The notes below the pieces were generated by a model that was not told the DNA's origin, did no database searches, and saw nothing but the letters and a program-made list of their open reading frames with translations. Of a DNA stretch of 64,000 nucleotides, positions 51,701 to 60,296 are shown one piece after another. Position 1 is the stretch's first letter, and the number at the start of each line of letters is the position of its first letter. The position numbers were made by a program, and so were the translations under genes. The stretch lies in contig JAFDXR010000001.1 of NCBI GenBank assembly GCA_018267825.1, forward strand, positions 172,286 to 236,285, in the 5' to 3' direction. Origin of the DNA: Bacteroidota bacterium (GTDB lineage: Bacteria > Bacteroidota > Bacteroidia > B-17B0 > Aurantibacillaceae).

Positions 51701-54362
51701 TTTCGAGCCAGCTCTCTTCTTTATTAGGATCGGGCACGCGTATGCCCACATAGTATGGGTACGGCGAAACAGGAATGGTGAAGCGATCTGTGCTGAATCC
51801 TCCTCCTTCTTCGAAAGCGCGGATTGTAAAATTGGCATTGAGGAATCCGGGAGCGAGTTTGGTATCATTAAGCTGAGCATCCACATCCACTACTCCGTTA
51901 TCATCGGTTCTCCCTGTAAATACGGTTTGTGTTTCGGAGTTGAAATTCTGTGCAGGGTTGTCGAATGTATAACCTTTATAACCTTTAAACTCAGTGGTTG
52001 CTTGCGAAAGTGATACATCGATTTTGGTTTCCAGGTTCCGGCCCGGTGCACCATGCAACCAGTTGATGTATAATTTGCTCTTCAGGGCCAGTGCATCCGA
52101 ATAAATCATCTGATCCTTAAAATCAAGATTGATCTTAAGCCTGTTCGGCATGATAGATTCCACGCGGATGTTTTTTGTAAATACAGCTCCACCGACTTTT
52201 ACTTTGGCGGTGTAAATACCCGTTGGTGCTGTAGCTTCTGTTTTGGTTGTGAAATTATAAAAGCCATCGACATGATTGGCCCTGGTCAACTTCTGTACCA
52301 CCTGCCCGAGCGGGTTTGTGAGCTCCAGTGATGCCGGGTAATTGGCCGGAAACTGGTTGTTTTTGTTCTCGAGGATAAACGACAGGAACAATGTATCGCC
52401 GGGACGCCAAACACCACGCTCACCATAAATAAATCCTTTGATTCCTTTTTGGATTTCCTGTCCATCGACTTCGAACATACTGAGCGACAGGGAGCTGCCA
52501 TCATCGAGCTTCAGATAGGTACGCTCGCTGCCCCGGCGTGCTATGATAACAAAAGGTTTATGTTTGAGATCGAGTGTTGCAACACCCTCTGCTCCGGTTG
52601 TGAGTGTTTTTAATTTCTGTTGCTGAAAATCGTAAGCTTCAATGGTTACATTCGAAAGTGGTTTGGCGGTGATAATATCAGAACAAAAAACACTGATCTG
52701 GCCGTTATTTCCACGTTTGGCAATCATGCCGATATTGGTAGATAAAATATTGCGGCTTACGGATTTATTATTGTAATACGCTTTGGAGCAAGGGTTGTCG
52801 CGATTGGCATAATCATAGTAATAATAATCGTCGTAATAATCATCGTAGGCACTGTAGTAATCCCAGTCTTTTTCTTCATCATTGTTTTCGTTCCGGCGCT
52901 GGTAATAATAATCCCCGCCATCGCCTTCCTCATCAGAGGCATCACTTGTATCCGTACAGGCGTATATGGAATAATTACGGTTGAATCCGATACGTACATT
53001 ATAAATAGCACCTGGTTCTGCTTTGATGAGTGTAGAAAGATCGAGCGAATACTTGTTCCATTTGTTCTTTGCCGGATCGCCATTAGCCTGAAGGTTCACT
53101 TTCTTTTTAACAAGAAGTTTTCCAACCCGTCGTAATTCATTTTTGCCATCAAGGTTATTTACCTGCAGGAACTGGAGAATATTGCGTTCGTATACCCGCG
53201 TGATGCAAACATCCACGGCATTCAGGTTCACAGCTTCGAACGGAAACACAAGTCCGTTGGATGACGGCAGGATCACGCCTTTGCCATTCAGGCGAACGGC
53301 TGGTTTGAGGTCTTCGAAGAAGAGGGATTCGTTATAGGTTTGTTTGAGACGTTTGCCCTTTTTACTCCGGAGGTCCTCACTTACAGTCAGGTCGCAGGAG
53401 CCGGCAAAACGCTGGCTACCGTATATTTTCACTTCGTTGTTTTCTACCATGAAGGTGAGATGTGTCTCATCGCTGTTTGTATTTACGGGTGCCTCACTGT
53501 ACTCATCGCCCTGGTTCGTGGCGGCGGCGGCACCTATAAGGGTAATAAGCCCTTCGAGGTTTTGGGTTTTATCGACCGGATCGGAAAACTGCAGGGTAAT
53601 AAATTGTTCAGGTTCATTGCTGATAAGTGTATTGAGCAATATGAACTCCCCCACTTTTGGTATAGGTACTTCTTTTGTTCCTTTTTCCTGTGCGCCGATA
53701 GAAGAGCCGTTGTATGTCAGTATCAGCGGACCACTGCCTTTATGAATATCGGGTACTGAAAAGTGATGGGTAGTGGCATTTTCGTGGAGCCATTTTACAG
53801 GTTTGTTCTGCCCGCCCTGCGATGCCTGGAGTACCTTTTCAACGCCGGCATTTTCAGCTATATCAGCCGTGTTTATCGTGCCCTCAATTTCCAGGATATC
53901 TTCATCAGTTGATTTATATTCGTCAATATTCACTTCCATGGCTTGTTTCATGGTCGAGAACTCAAATTCGAAATCTTTCAGATCATCCGATACCGACAAT
54001 ACTTCACCGAGGTGGAACGTTACCTTATAAGTTTGACCACTGGCAAGATTTGAAGCCGGTTTAAACTCGATGGTTTGTTTATCGAGCCATGTTATCTTAC
54101 CCTCAATGGCAGGTGAAAATTCAAACAGGGTATTGCTTAGCTCTTTACCAATTTCAACTTCGGTATTGGTTTCTTCATTCAATACGATCAGCACTTTACT
54201 TTCAACGGAAACATAGCCGGATGTATAGGCATTGATATATTCTTTGAAAGCCGGGTTCATATATCCGGCCTCGTTTTTAGCGTGTACGGAAGTATAATAG
54301 GTTAAGCCAATGATAGTAAAGACCGTAAGCAAAAGCACGGCCAGAATCGATTTTTTAGACAT
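48723..54362 (-). CDS. Bacterial alpha-2-macroglobulin
   Basis: Large envelope protein that is thought to trap attacking proteases by a conformational change and a reactive thioester. The 1,879-residue product has an N-terminal signal or anchor (ILAVLLLTVFTIIGLTYYTS) and then many beta-sandwich macroglobulin (MG) domains. The thioester motif is intact in YPHGCVEQTTSSVFAALYL (CxEQ, about residue 1423), inside the helical thioester domain with its YLGDLIQ and LSYWPGSNTADDWG repeats. The N-terminal MG part matches the YfhM-like bacterial group. A Tyr/Asp/Glu/Asn-rich insertion (about 480-545) precedes a Cys in DNPCSKAYYN. No pbpC gene lies next to it, unlike many YfhM loci. An unknown exported protein is encoded 6 nt downstream. 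Confidence 0.93.
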   Translation of the reverse strand: MSKKSILAVLLLTVFTIIGLTYYTSVHAKNEAGYMNPAFKEYINAYTSGYVSVESKVLIVLNEETNTEVEIGKELSNTLFEFSPAIEGKITWLDKQTIEFKPASNLASGQTYKVTFHLGEVLSVSDDLKDFEFEFSTMKQAMEVNIDEYKSTDEDILEIEGTINTADIAENAGVEKVLQASQGGQNKPVKWLHENATTHHFSVPDIHKGSGPLILTYNGSSIGAQEKGTKEVPIPKVGEFILLNTLISNEPEQFITLQFSDPVDKTQNLEGLITLIGAAAATNQGDEYSEAPVNTNSDETHLTFMVENNEVKIYGSQRFAGSCDLTVSEDLRSKKGKRLKQTYNESLFFEDLKPAVRLNGKGVILPSSNGLVFPFEAVNLNAVDVCITRVYERNILQFLQVNNLDGKNELRRVGKLLVKKKVNLQANGDPAKNKWNKYSLDLSTLIKAEPGAIYNVRIGFNRNYSIYACTDTSDASDEEGDGGDYYYQRRNENNDEEKDWDYYSAYDDYYDDYYYYDYANRDNPCSKAYYNNKSVSRNILSTNIGMIAKRGNNGQISVFCSDIITAKPLSNVTIEAYDFQQQKLKTLTTGAEGVATLDLKHKPFVIIARRGSERTYLKLDDGSSLSLSMFEVDGQEIQKGIKGFIYGERGVWRPGDTLFLSFILENKNNQFPANYPASLELTNPLGQVVQKLTRANHVDGFYNFTTKTEATAPTGIYTAKVKVGGAVFTKNIRVESIMPNRLKINLDFKDQMIYSDALALKSKLYINWLHGAPGRNLETKIDVSLSQATTEFKGYKGYTFDNPAQNFNSETQTVFTGRTDDNGVVDVDAQLNDTKLAPGFLNANFTIRAFEEGGGFSTDRFTIPVSPYPYYVGIRVPDPNKEESWLETDVDHMVQVATVDEHGKIASRSQIEVKVYKIDWRWWWDNYNEDLSSYIGSNYHEPVYTETVSTTNGKGLFKLRINRPNWGRYLVYAKDLESGHACGKVVYIDWPSWAGKSPKGNEGATMLSVSTDKTDYKVNEVAKIVIPSPQGGKALINVENGSRVILSKWIDTQKGTTTYELPITKEMTPNVYIYVHLIQPHAQTVNDLPIRLYGVVPIMVKDENTILKPLINTAAVWKPESDAVVKVSEQNGKEMAYTLAVVDEGLLDLTRFKTPDPWSAFYAKEALGVKTWDVYDQVIGAFGTAMNRILSIGGDGDNVKSPENSANRFKPMVRFIGPFHLKKGETATHKINVPQYVGSVRVMVVAGYNGAYGNAEKAVPVRKPLMILSTLPRVLGPGEEVDLPVTVFAMEKKVKQAGISVQGDNLVKVMDGNTKTVSFNRIGDKVVTFRLKVSDALGVSKIKITANGAGEKTGETIEIAVRANNPSTTDADEFLASSAKPVNAAYTPVGMPGTNKAYLEVSTLPAINLSQRLNYLLEYPHGCVEQTTSSVFAALYLGDLIQVSESQKNQIDRNIKAAIQRLRSFQTMSGGLSYWPGSNTADDWGSNYAGHFLLEAQIKGYTLPYGMIDNWKRYQKNRAQNYVSNKNTAYYGEDLIQAYRLYTLALAKSPELSAMNRMKENTSLSTEARWRLAAAYALIGQTEIAKRLTSGASSPVKDRKDYYYTYGSYERDDAMILETMVLLKSNTNAFVKVKALAERLGHADYWFSTQTTAYCLLAISKYAKTAEVSSNLSAECKVGNELIPMSDFKTYKFRQIELKDPDKAKSVSVTVKGSGNLFVRLVKQGVAKAGEETDKFNNLEMTVNYKTLSGAELDIAKLEQGTDFIAEVTIRNPGLRGTYKNLALNQIFASGWEIRNQRLDNIAFAKGDVPTYQDFRDDRVYSYFDLGTGVSKTFKVVLNAAYTGKYYLPGIACEAMYDNSISAHRAGKWVEVQKAGAIQ
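52776..52915 (-). repeat. Tyr/Asp-rich low-complexity tract inside macroglobulin
   Basis: About 45 codons dominated by Asp, Glu, Tyr and Asn (for example DDYYDDYYYYDYANRDN), made of taata/taatc repeats on the plus strand. It is in frame and lies between two MG domains. Confidence 0.75.
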
Positions 54363-54396
54363 ACAATAAAGTAAAAGATGTATATAAAATTAAAAT

Positions 54397-54424
54397 AAAA
54401 AAGGCGAACTCAGCAGAGTTCGCC
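54397..54424 (-). terminator. Intrinsic terminator after T9SS cargo gene
   Basis: GGCGAACTC pairs with GAGTTCGCC around AGCA. On the minus strand it is followed by six T and sits 23 nt past the stop of the 861-residue cargo gene. Confidence 0.88.
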
Positions 54425-54447
54425 TTCAAAATACCTTTTAAAAGGGA

Positions 54448-57033
54448 TTAATTCATGAACAATCTTTTAACTGTACTGCCTTTACTGGTTGTTACCTTAA
54501 TAATAACCACCTGTTCGTGCGTATTCAGGTTCAGATATGTTGTTGTTTCTTTACCCTCAATATCCTTGTCGTTCATCAGTTTCTGTCCCATTACGTTGTA
54601 TGCTGAGATAACCGCTTTGGTATTTTCAGCGAATACTGTTTTTACATAGGCGCCAGCCTGGTCCTGGTTGATCAGCACATTGTTTGATTCATCAGCCACA
54701 TTGGCAACATTTGTTACCATGGCATTTGAACAGATGGTCAGTTCGAAACGCGGAGCACTTGTTGTATCCGAAATGGTGCAGACATAAGGACCGGTTGTGA
54801 GGTCATGTACGGTGTTTGTCAGTTTATCTTTCAGGGTTACACAACCTGCCGAAGCGATATTCTGAATATCGATCGGAGAGATTGTATACTGTCCTGTGGT
54901 CATTACTTTTACCAATACAGGGATTACCAGATTCTGTGTAGTAACCGGAGGTAAACTGTTTACAGAATAATCTTCACCAGGGCTTTTGCTGGAAATGGTT
55001 GTGTAAGCTGTATACGGCCCAGGGTAACCAAGGTAACCAGGGGTTTGGAATATTTTGTGGGCATCCCAATCCAGGTCAAAGTTTGCGGTAGCGCTGCTAT
55101 GGAAACGGAATGCTGTTTCATCATAATCGCCACTGAAACCGGTAACTCCTAAACGGAATACATCACCAATGGTATTTGCACTGGCTGTTTTAAACAAAGG
55201 ATTGGTGCTTGTATTGAAGTTTGTTTTATTATTTTCAGTAATAACAAGGTTACCTGCTGAAGTTGTCTGCACATAAAAGCCCTGTCCCATCGGAATAATG
55301 TCACAGGCTCCGGATGTACCATTGTTACTGGATACACCTGCCACATAAGATGTTGTGGATCCTAGATCGGGGTTGTAAATATAAATGGCACCGGCCACTC
55401 TGCCTGCATTACCATTGGAGCCACGAACACTGGTCCATGAAATAGGCGATGGAAACGGGTTTGATAAAAGATTATATCCATTCTGACCGGCAGGTGTTAC
55501 GGTCATCGGAATATTAACTGTACCGGTTGATACGCTGCCTGAAACAGTCCACAAAATATCGGTGGTCGTTGTAGGTCCATTACCTATATATACCCAATAC
55601 CCCTGTCCTACATTCAGTGCGTCTGTATAATTCATTTCTACATATTCGCTACCACCGGATTGGGTTTCATCAAAAGCATCGATCGATACAAAATAGGTTC
55701 CGCCGGCAGAGTATGGGTCGTTCGGACAACCGTTACAGGTCATTGGGATCTGCCCTTCCCAGCTTGCAACTGTTAACCCACTGATTCCGCTTGGACCAAT
55801 TACAGACCAACCGCTTGAACCAGCCAGATCGAAGGTTTCAACATTCATATTACCGGTTACGGAACCGGTCGCTCCTACACGGCTCAGGCGTGCTTTCAAT
55901 GCATTGGTTGATTTTAATGTAACATTGCCTGCCACATCCATTGTACCATCGAGAACAGATAAGCTATCTGTGATATTGAGGGCATTGCCGACAGAAAGAG
56001 TATTTCCGGAACTGTTCAACCCCAGTACCTTAAGTGTACTATTGGCAGAAGAGCCCTGATCCATATATAGCACATTGGTTCCACCGTTTAAGCCTATGGT
56101 TCCATTAACAAGTAATGAAGATGCGGATGATCCGATAATAGCACCACTCACATTATCCGGAGGGAAATTCGCATCAGAGGTTACATCAAGTGTAAGCTTA
56201 TGTCCATTGAGATTCAAACTACCGAGCGCCTGATAAAAGAAACTACCACTGCCGGTTACGCTCAGGTCGCCTCCCAGTGAAAGATTTGAAGACGCTGCAT
56301 CATAACCAATGTAAAGCTGATTTAGCATGGCGCTTCCGGCAGCAAAATTGACTGTTCCCATATTTCCACCGTTCCCGCCAAAAAGGTAAAGTCCGCTACT
56401 GACATTATCACCGACAAGGCCGCCGCCCGAGCATGAAATCGTTCCATAGAGGTTTACAATAAAGCCGTTCATCGTGAGGTTACCATTGAGTAATAAAGTT
56501 CCATAAGTTGTAATATCACCCTCCATCTGATTTGCCACGGAAACGGTAAGGTTCCCATATTGGGCAGATTTCACTTTGGCATTTGTACCAGAGTAAATAA
56601 CCGTACTTGCAGCATCAAGGCTATTGAATGAAAAGAATTTGTATTGCGTGGTATTCACAACAACAGTTCCATTAGCACTAATATTTACTGGAACAGGTGT
56701 CACAGTAGATGTACCGATTTTTGACAGGGAAGTGTTGGTCAATGAGAATGTGATCGCCGTAACTCCATCACCAACTATAACGGTTGCTGAAGAGGGCAAA
56801 CCCCAAACAGATGTCAATGCCACAGAAGTACGATTTTGTATATGCCAGTTATTGGTTCCACTGAAACTTCCCGGCGATGTTCCACCTACACCATTTGAAC
56901 TGTTTGTCCATGCACTTGTGGAGGTAACAGAAACTGTACCGGTCCTCAGGTAATAATCGGCTGCCTTTACCTGGCTCGTTGTCACTAGCAATGTAGCAAC
57001 AAGGATGATCATAGATGTAAATATTTTTTTCAT
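54448..57033 (-). CDS. T9SS type A cargo protein, adhesin-like
   Basis: Predicted secreted surface protein of 861 residues. It has a signal peptide (MKKIFTSMIILVATLLVTTSQVKA) and a long Ser/Thr/Gly/Asn-rich region with short beta repeats (about residues 150-400: LLLNGNLTMNG, SLNLNGHKLTL, LSVLDGTMDVAGNVTL), the pattern of a right-handed beta-helix. A further beta region (about 500-760) follows, and a T9SS sorting domain ends the protein (NVMGQKLMNDKDIEGKETTT ... VKRLFMN). No catalytic motif is seen. Attachment to surfaces or matrix is inferred. An imperfect promoter-like TAATTTTA lies about 20 nt before its ATG. Confidence 0.86.
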   Translation of the reverse strand: MKKIFTSMIILVATLLVTTSQVKAADYYLRTGTVSVTSTSAWTNSSNGVGGTSPGSFSGTNNWHIQNRTSVALTSVWGLPSSATVIVGDGVTAITFSLTNTSLSKIGTSTVTPVPVNISANGTVVVNTTQYKFFSFNSLDAASTVIYSGTNAKVKSAQYGNLTVSVANQMEGDITTYGTLLLNGNLTMNGFIVNLYGTISCSGGGLVGDNVSSGLYLFGGNGGNMGTVNFAAGSAMLNQLYIGYDAASSNLSLGGDLSVTGSGSFFYQALGSLNLNGHKLTLDVTSDANFPPDNVSGAIIGSSASSLLVNGTIGLNGGTNVLYMDQGSSANSTLKVLGLNSSGNTLSVGNALNITDSLSVLDGTMDVAGNVTLKSTNALKARLSRVGATGSVTGNMNVETFDLAGSSGWSVIGPSGISGLTVASWEGQIPMTCNGCPNDPYSAGGTYFVSIDAFDETQSGGSEYVEMNYTDALNVGQGYWVYIGNGPTTTTDILWTVSGSVSTGTVNIPMTVTPAGQNGYNLLSNPFPSPISWTSVRGSNGNAGRVAGAIYIYNPDLGSTTSYVAGVSSNNGTSGACDIIPMGQGFYVQTTSAGNLVITENNKTNFNTSTNPLFKTASANTIGDVFRLGVTGFSGDYDETAFRFHSSATANFDLDWDAHKIFQTPGYLGYPGPYTAYTTISSKSPGEDYSVNSLPPVTTQNLVIPVLVKVMTTGQYTISPIDIQNIASAGCVTLKDKLTNTVHDLTTGPYVCTISDTTSAPRFELTICSNAMVTNVANVADESNNVLINQDQAGAYVKTVFAENTKAVISAYNVMGQKLMNDKDIEGKETTTYLNLNTHEQVVIIKVTTSKGSTVKRLFMN

Positions 57034-57102
57034 GGTAACCTTATTTTTGCTTAAAATTATACAAAAAAACGACTTTTACAAAAACATTCAATCATTCAAA
57101 AT

Positions 57103-57110
57103 TACATTTG
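57103..57110 (+). promoter_or_regulatory. TACATTTG -7 box 7 nt before AddA-like start
   Basis: An exact TAnnTTTG match followed after 7 nt by the TTG start codon at 57118, implying a nearly leaderless transcript. Confidence 0.5.
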
Positions 57111-57117
57111 ACAGGTT

Positions 57118-60100
57118 TTGGGAAAATTTACTGTATATAAGTCTTCTGCCGGAAGCGGGAAAACTTTTACTCTTGTAAAAGAATACCTGATCCTCGCTCT
57201 GGCCGATAAACAAAGGCTTTCGAGCCAGTACCGTTCTATACTTGCGATTACCTTTACGAATAAGGCCGCCGCTGAAATGAAGTGGCGGATAATAAAGGCA
57301 CTCCGCGAACTGAGTGAAAATTCAGAGTCTGAACTTAATAAAATGATCTGCGGTGAACTCCACCTTAATAGCGGTGAACTCAGGCAAAGAGCGGGAATCG
57401 TGCTTTCTGAAATCCTTCACCACTACTCCGATTTTTCCATTGGCACCATCGATAGTTTTACGCACCGCATTATCCGGAGTTTTGCTCTGGACCTTAAATT
57501 ACCTGTAAACTTTCAGGTAGAAACCGATGTAAACTATGTCTTCAATAAAATTATTTCACTGCTCCTGAACGAGCTGGGGCGCGATAAAGCACTGACCGAC
57601 TACCTCGTGCATTATTCACTCAGCCAGGCCGAAGAAAATAAAAACTGGAATCCGGAGCAGGGTCTTCTGAGTTTTATAAATGATATTTATAAAGAAGGGA
57701 AAACAGACATACTGGATGCGCTGAAAGGCTATTCGCTTGCCGATTTCGACATGCTGAAACGCAGCATTGCCGGCGATATAAAGCAACATGAACAAACACT
57801 TGCAGCGTTGGGAAATAAAGCGTTGCTGCTTCTGAAGCAACATCATATAGATGCCGAAGATCTTTACCAGGGCAGTAAAGGCATCAGTAGCTTTTTTAAA
57901 AAGTTAACACTGGGTGAAAAATTATCGCTGGACGAACTTTATAATACTATAGTAAAAAAAATACTGGATGAAGATAAATGGCATGGCGGAAAAACAAGCC
58001 CGGATAAAAAGCTGGCGATTGATACTGTGAAAGGAGAGCTGATTGCGCTGGCCCGGCAGGCCATTCGTTATGTAGAGGAACACGATTCGCGTTACAACCT
58101 GCTGAAACTGATTTACAAAAACATTTATGCGATGGGACTGGTGAATGAGCTCGCGAAACTCACCACGCAGTTCAAGGAAGAAGAAAATATTTTATTTATT
58201 TCCGAGTTCAATGAGCGTATTTCACAGGTTGTAACCCAGGAGCCAACACCCTTTATTTATGAAAGGCTTGGCGAACGCTATCAGCATTTCCTGTTGGATG
58301 AGTTTCAGGATACTTCCGTGTTGCAATGGCAGAATATTTTACCCCTGCTCGACAATGCGCTTTCGAATGGTAAGTTTAACCTGATTGTAGGCGACGGAAA
58401 ACAATCTATTTACCGGTGGCGTAACGCGAACGTGGAGCAGTTCAATATGCTCCCGAATCTGAAACAGGCTTCGGAAAACCCCATATTGCAGGAACGTGAA
58501 CAGATCCTGCTTCGGAATTTTGACGGCAAACAACTGAATAAAAATTACAGAAGCCGCTCGGAGGTCATCGAGTTTAACAATGATCTGTTCGGCTATCTTT
58601 CGGATACATGGCTGCATGATGAACTCAAGAGTATATACCATGGGCAGGCCCAGGAGCATAAGCACGATGCCCTTGGCTATGTAACGATGGATCTGGCCGA
58701 TATTGGTGATGGCGATAAAGACCAGGAGAACTGCCGGCTGGTGGCAGATTATATTGCCCAGGCAAAAAGCTCTGGCTATAATTACAGCGACATCTGTATT
58801 ATTGTGCGCAAAAACGGCGATGGCAACACCATTGCCAATGACCTCATAAAACATGGAATCCCCGTGGTTTCATCAGAATCGCTTTTGTTGAACAATGCAC
58901 TCGAAGTAAATGTCCTGGTTTCTTTTCTGACTTATGTTTCAAATGAGCAGGACCTGGTAGCCGCATCTGTTGTATTGAATTACCTGCACCAGAAAAACAG
59001 GATGACGGAAACCGATTATATTAGGCATCTGAAAGAGCTGAATCTGAGTAAAACAAAAAATCTATATGGAATTCTGGGCGGCTATGGCATTGACCTGAGC
59101 GCTGAGCCATTGCAACTCCGCAACCTTTACGATATATGCACAGAAGTGTCGCAGGCATTACAGCTTCACCTGCACAATCCAACGTATGTGCGGTTTTTCC
59201 TGGACGAAATTCTTTCTTTCCTGGCTTCCAACACATCGAACATACGTTTGTTCCTGGAATGGTGGGAGCGGAAAACCGATAAGTCGTCGGTGGTTATTCC
59301 GGAGGGGATGAATGCGGTATCGATCATGACCATTCATAAATCCAAAGGGCTTGAATTCCCGGTGGTGATTACCCCTTATATTACCTGGGATACACAGAAA
59401 ACCGAACAGATATGGGTGCGCCTCGATGAAGAGAATCTGGACCTGCCGGTAGCCATGATAGACACCTCGAAAGCAGCTGAGAACACAAAATACAGTTTGC
59501 TTGCCGAAAAAGAAAAACAATTGCAGCTACTCGACAGCCTGAACCTCTTGTATGTTGATTTTACAAGGGCTATAGACCGTCTCCATATTATCTCATTGAA
59601 GTCTAAAGGACTTGGAAGTAATTCTGTTCATCACTGGTTATCGCAATACGCCGGTAACAAAGCTGATTTCAACAACGATACCAAGCACCTGGCCTTCGGC
59701 AATCCGGGCGCAAAAGAAGCCGGCCAGCACCGGAAGCAGCATGAAGAACTTCTCATAGAAGGCCTTCATTTCAACACCGGAGAAGCTCAGGGCGTTGTAG
59801 AAATTAAAGGTGGCTCCAATTATTATGTGAACGAAGAACTTGAAAAAGCAAGGGAATACGGCGTACTGGTTCACTATATCCTTTCGCAGGTGAATACACA
59901 CAACGACGTGCACAACGCTATTCACAAAGCTCTGATGAGTGGCGATCTGAATGAGGATGAAGCGCGGAAAATTGAAACCGATGTGAGCAGGCTTATCAAT
60001 CAGCCGGAGCTCAAACCCTATTTTTCGGAAGAGTATGCCATCAAAAACGAAACAGAAATCCTGACGTCAAAAGGAGATATTCTGAGGCCTGACCGGATTG

Positions 60101-60273
60101 TTGTGAAAGAGAATGCCGCCGTTGTTATTGATTATAAAACCGGTAAAAAAAATGCCTCTGCTTACCATTTACAAATGAAGCATTATGAACAGGCTCTCCG
60201 CGAGCTGGGCTTCGATAATATAAGGAAATATTTGGTATATATTCATGAACAGCAGGTAGAAGAGGTTCTGTAA
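57118..60273 (+). CDS. AddA/RecB-like helicase-nuclease
   Basis: Predicted ATP-dependent DNA helicase fused to a nuclease, acting in double-strand break processing. The 1,051-residue product has a complete UvrD-type motor: Walker A KSSAGSGKT (Lys15), ITFTNKAAAEMK, GTIDSFTHRI, LLDEFQDTS (about 394), VGDGKQSIYRWRNA, LNKNYRSRSEVIEF, SIMTIHKSKGLEFPVV (about 736) and LLYVDFTRAIDRLHII. The C-terminus is a PD-(D/E)XK nuclease of the RecB group (GDILRPDRI ... AVVIDYKTGK, about 987-1012). The start is TTG 57118: Walker A begins eight residues later, so no later ATG could work. An AddB-type partner is not in the window. Confidence 0.92.
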   Translation: MGKFTVYKSSAGSGKTFTLVKEYLILALADKQRLSSQYRSILAITFTNKAAAEMKWRIIKALRELSENSESELNKMICGELHLNSGELRQRAGIVLSEILHHYSDFSIGTIDSFTHRIIRSFALDLKLPVNFQVETDVNYVFNKIISLLLNELGRDKALTDYLVHYSLSQAEENKNWNPEQGLLSFINDIYKEGKTDILDALKGYSLADFDMLKRSIAGDIKQHEQTLAALGNKALLLLKQHHIDAEDLYQGSKGISSFFKKLTLGEKLSLDELYNTIVKKILDEDKWHGGKTSPDKKLAIDTVKGELIALARQAIRYVEEHDSRYNLLKLIYKNIYAMGLVNELAKLTTQFKEEENILFISEFNERISQVVTQEPTPFIYERLGERYQHFLLDEFQDTSVLQWQNILPLLDNALSNGKFNLIVGDGKQSIYRWRNANVEQFNMLPNLKQASENPILQEREQILLRNFDGKQLNKNYRSRSEVIEFNNDLFGYLSDTWLHDELKSIYHGQAQEHKHDALGYVTMDLADIGDGDKDQENCRLVADYIAQAKSSGYNYSDICIIVRKNGDGNTIANDLIKHGIPVVSSESLLLNNALEVNVLVSFLTYVSNEQDLVAASVVLNYLHQKNRMTETDYIRHLKELNLSKTKNLYGILGGYGIDLSAEPLQLRNLYDICTEVSQALQLHLHNPTYVRFFLDEILSFLASNTSNIRLFLEWWERKTDKSSVVIPEGMNAVSIMTIHKSKGLEFPVVITPYITWDTQKTEQIWVRLDEENLDLPVAMIDTSKAAENTKYSLLAEKEKQLQLLDSLNLLYVDFTRAIDRLHIISLKSKGLGSNSVHHWLSQYAGNKADFNNDTKHLAFGNPGAKEAGQHRKQHEELLIEGLHFNTGEAQGVVEIKGGSNYYVNEELEKAREYGVLVHYILSQVNTHNDVHNAIHKALMSGDLNEDEARKIETDVSRLINQPELKPYFSEEYAIKNETEILTSKGDILRPDRIVVKENAAVVIDYKTGKKNASAYHLQMKHYEQALRELGFDNIRKYLVYIHEQQVEEVL

Positions 60274-60296
60274 TAATACATATATTTAAAACCTAC

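Noticed and set aside
52776-52915. Tyr-rich tract considered as a frameshift or assembly fault in the macroglobulin
   Set aside because: The frame stays open on both sides and MG domains continue normally after it.
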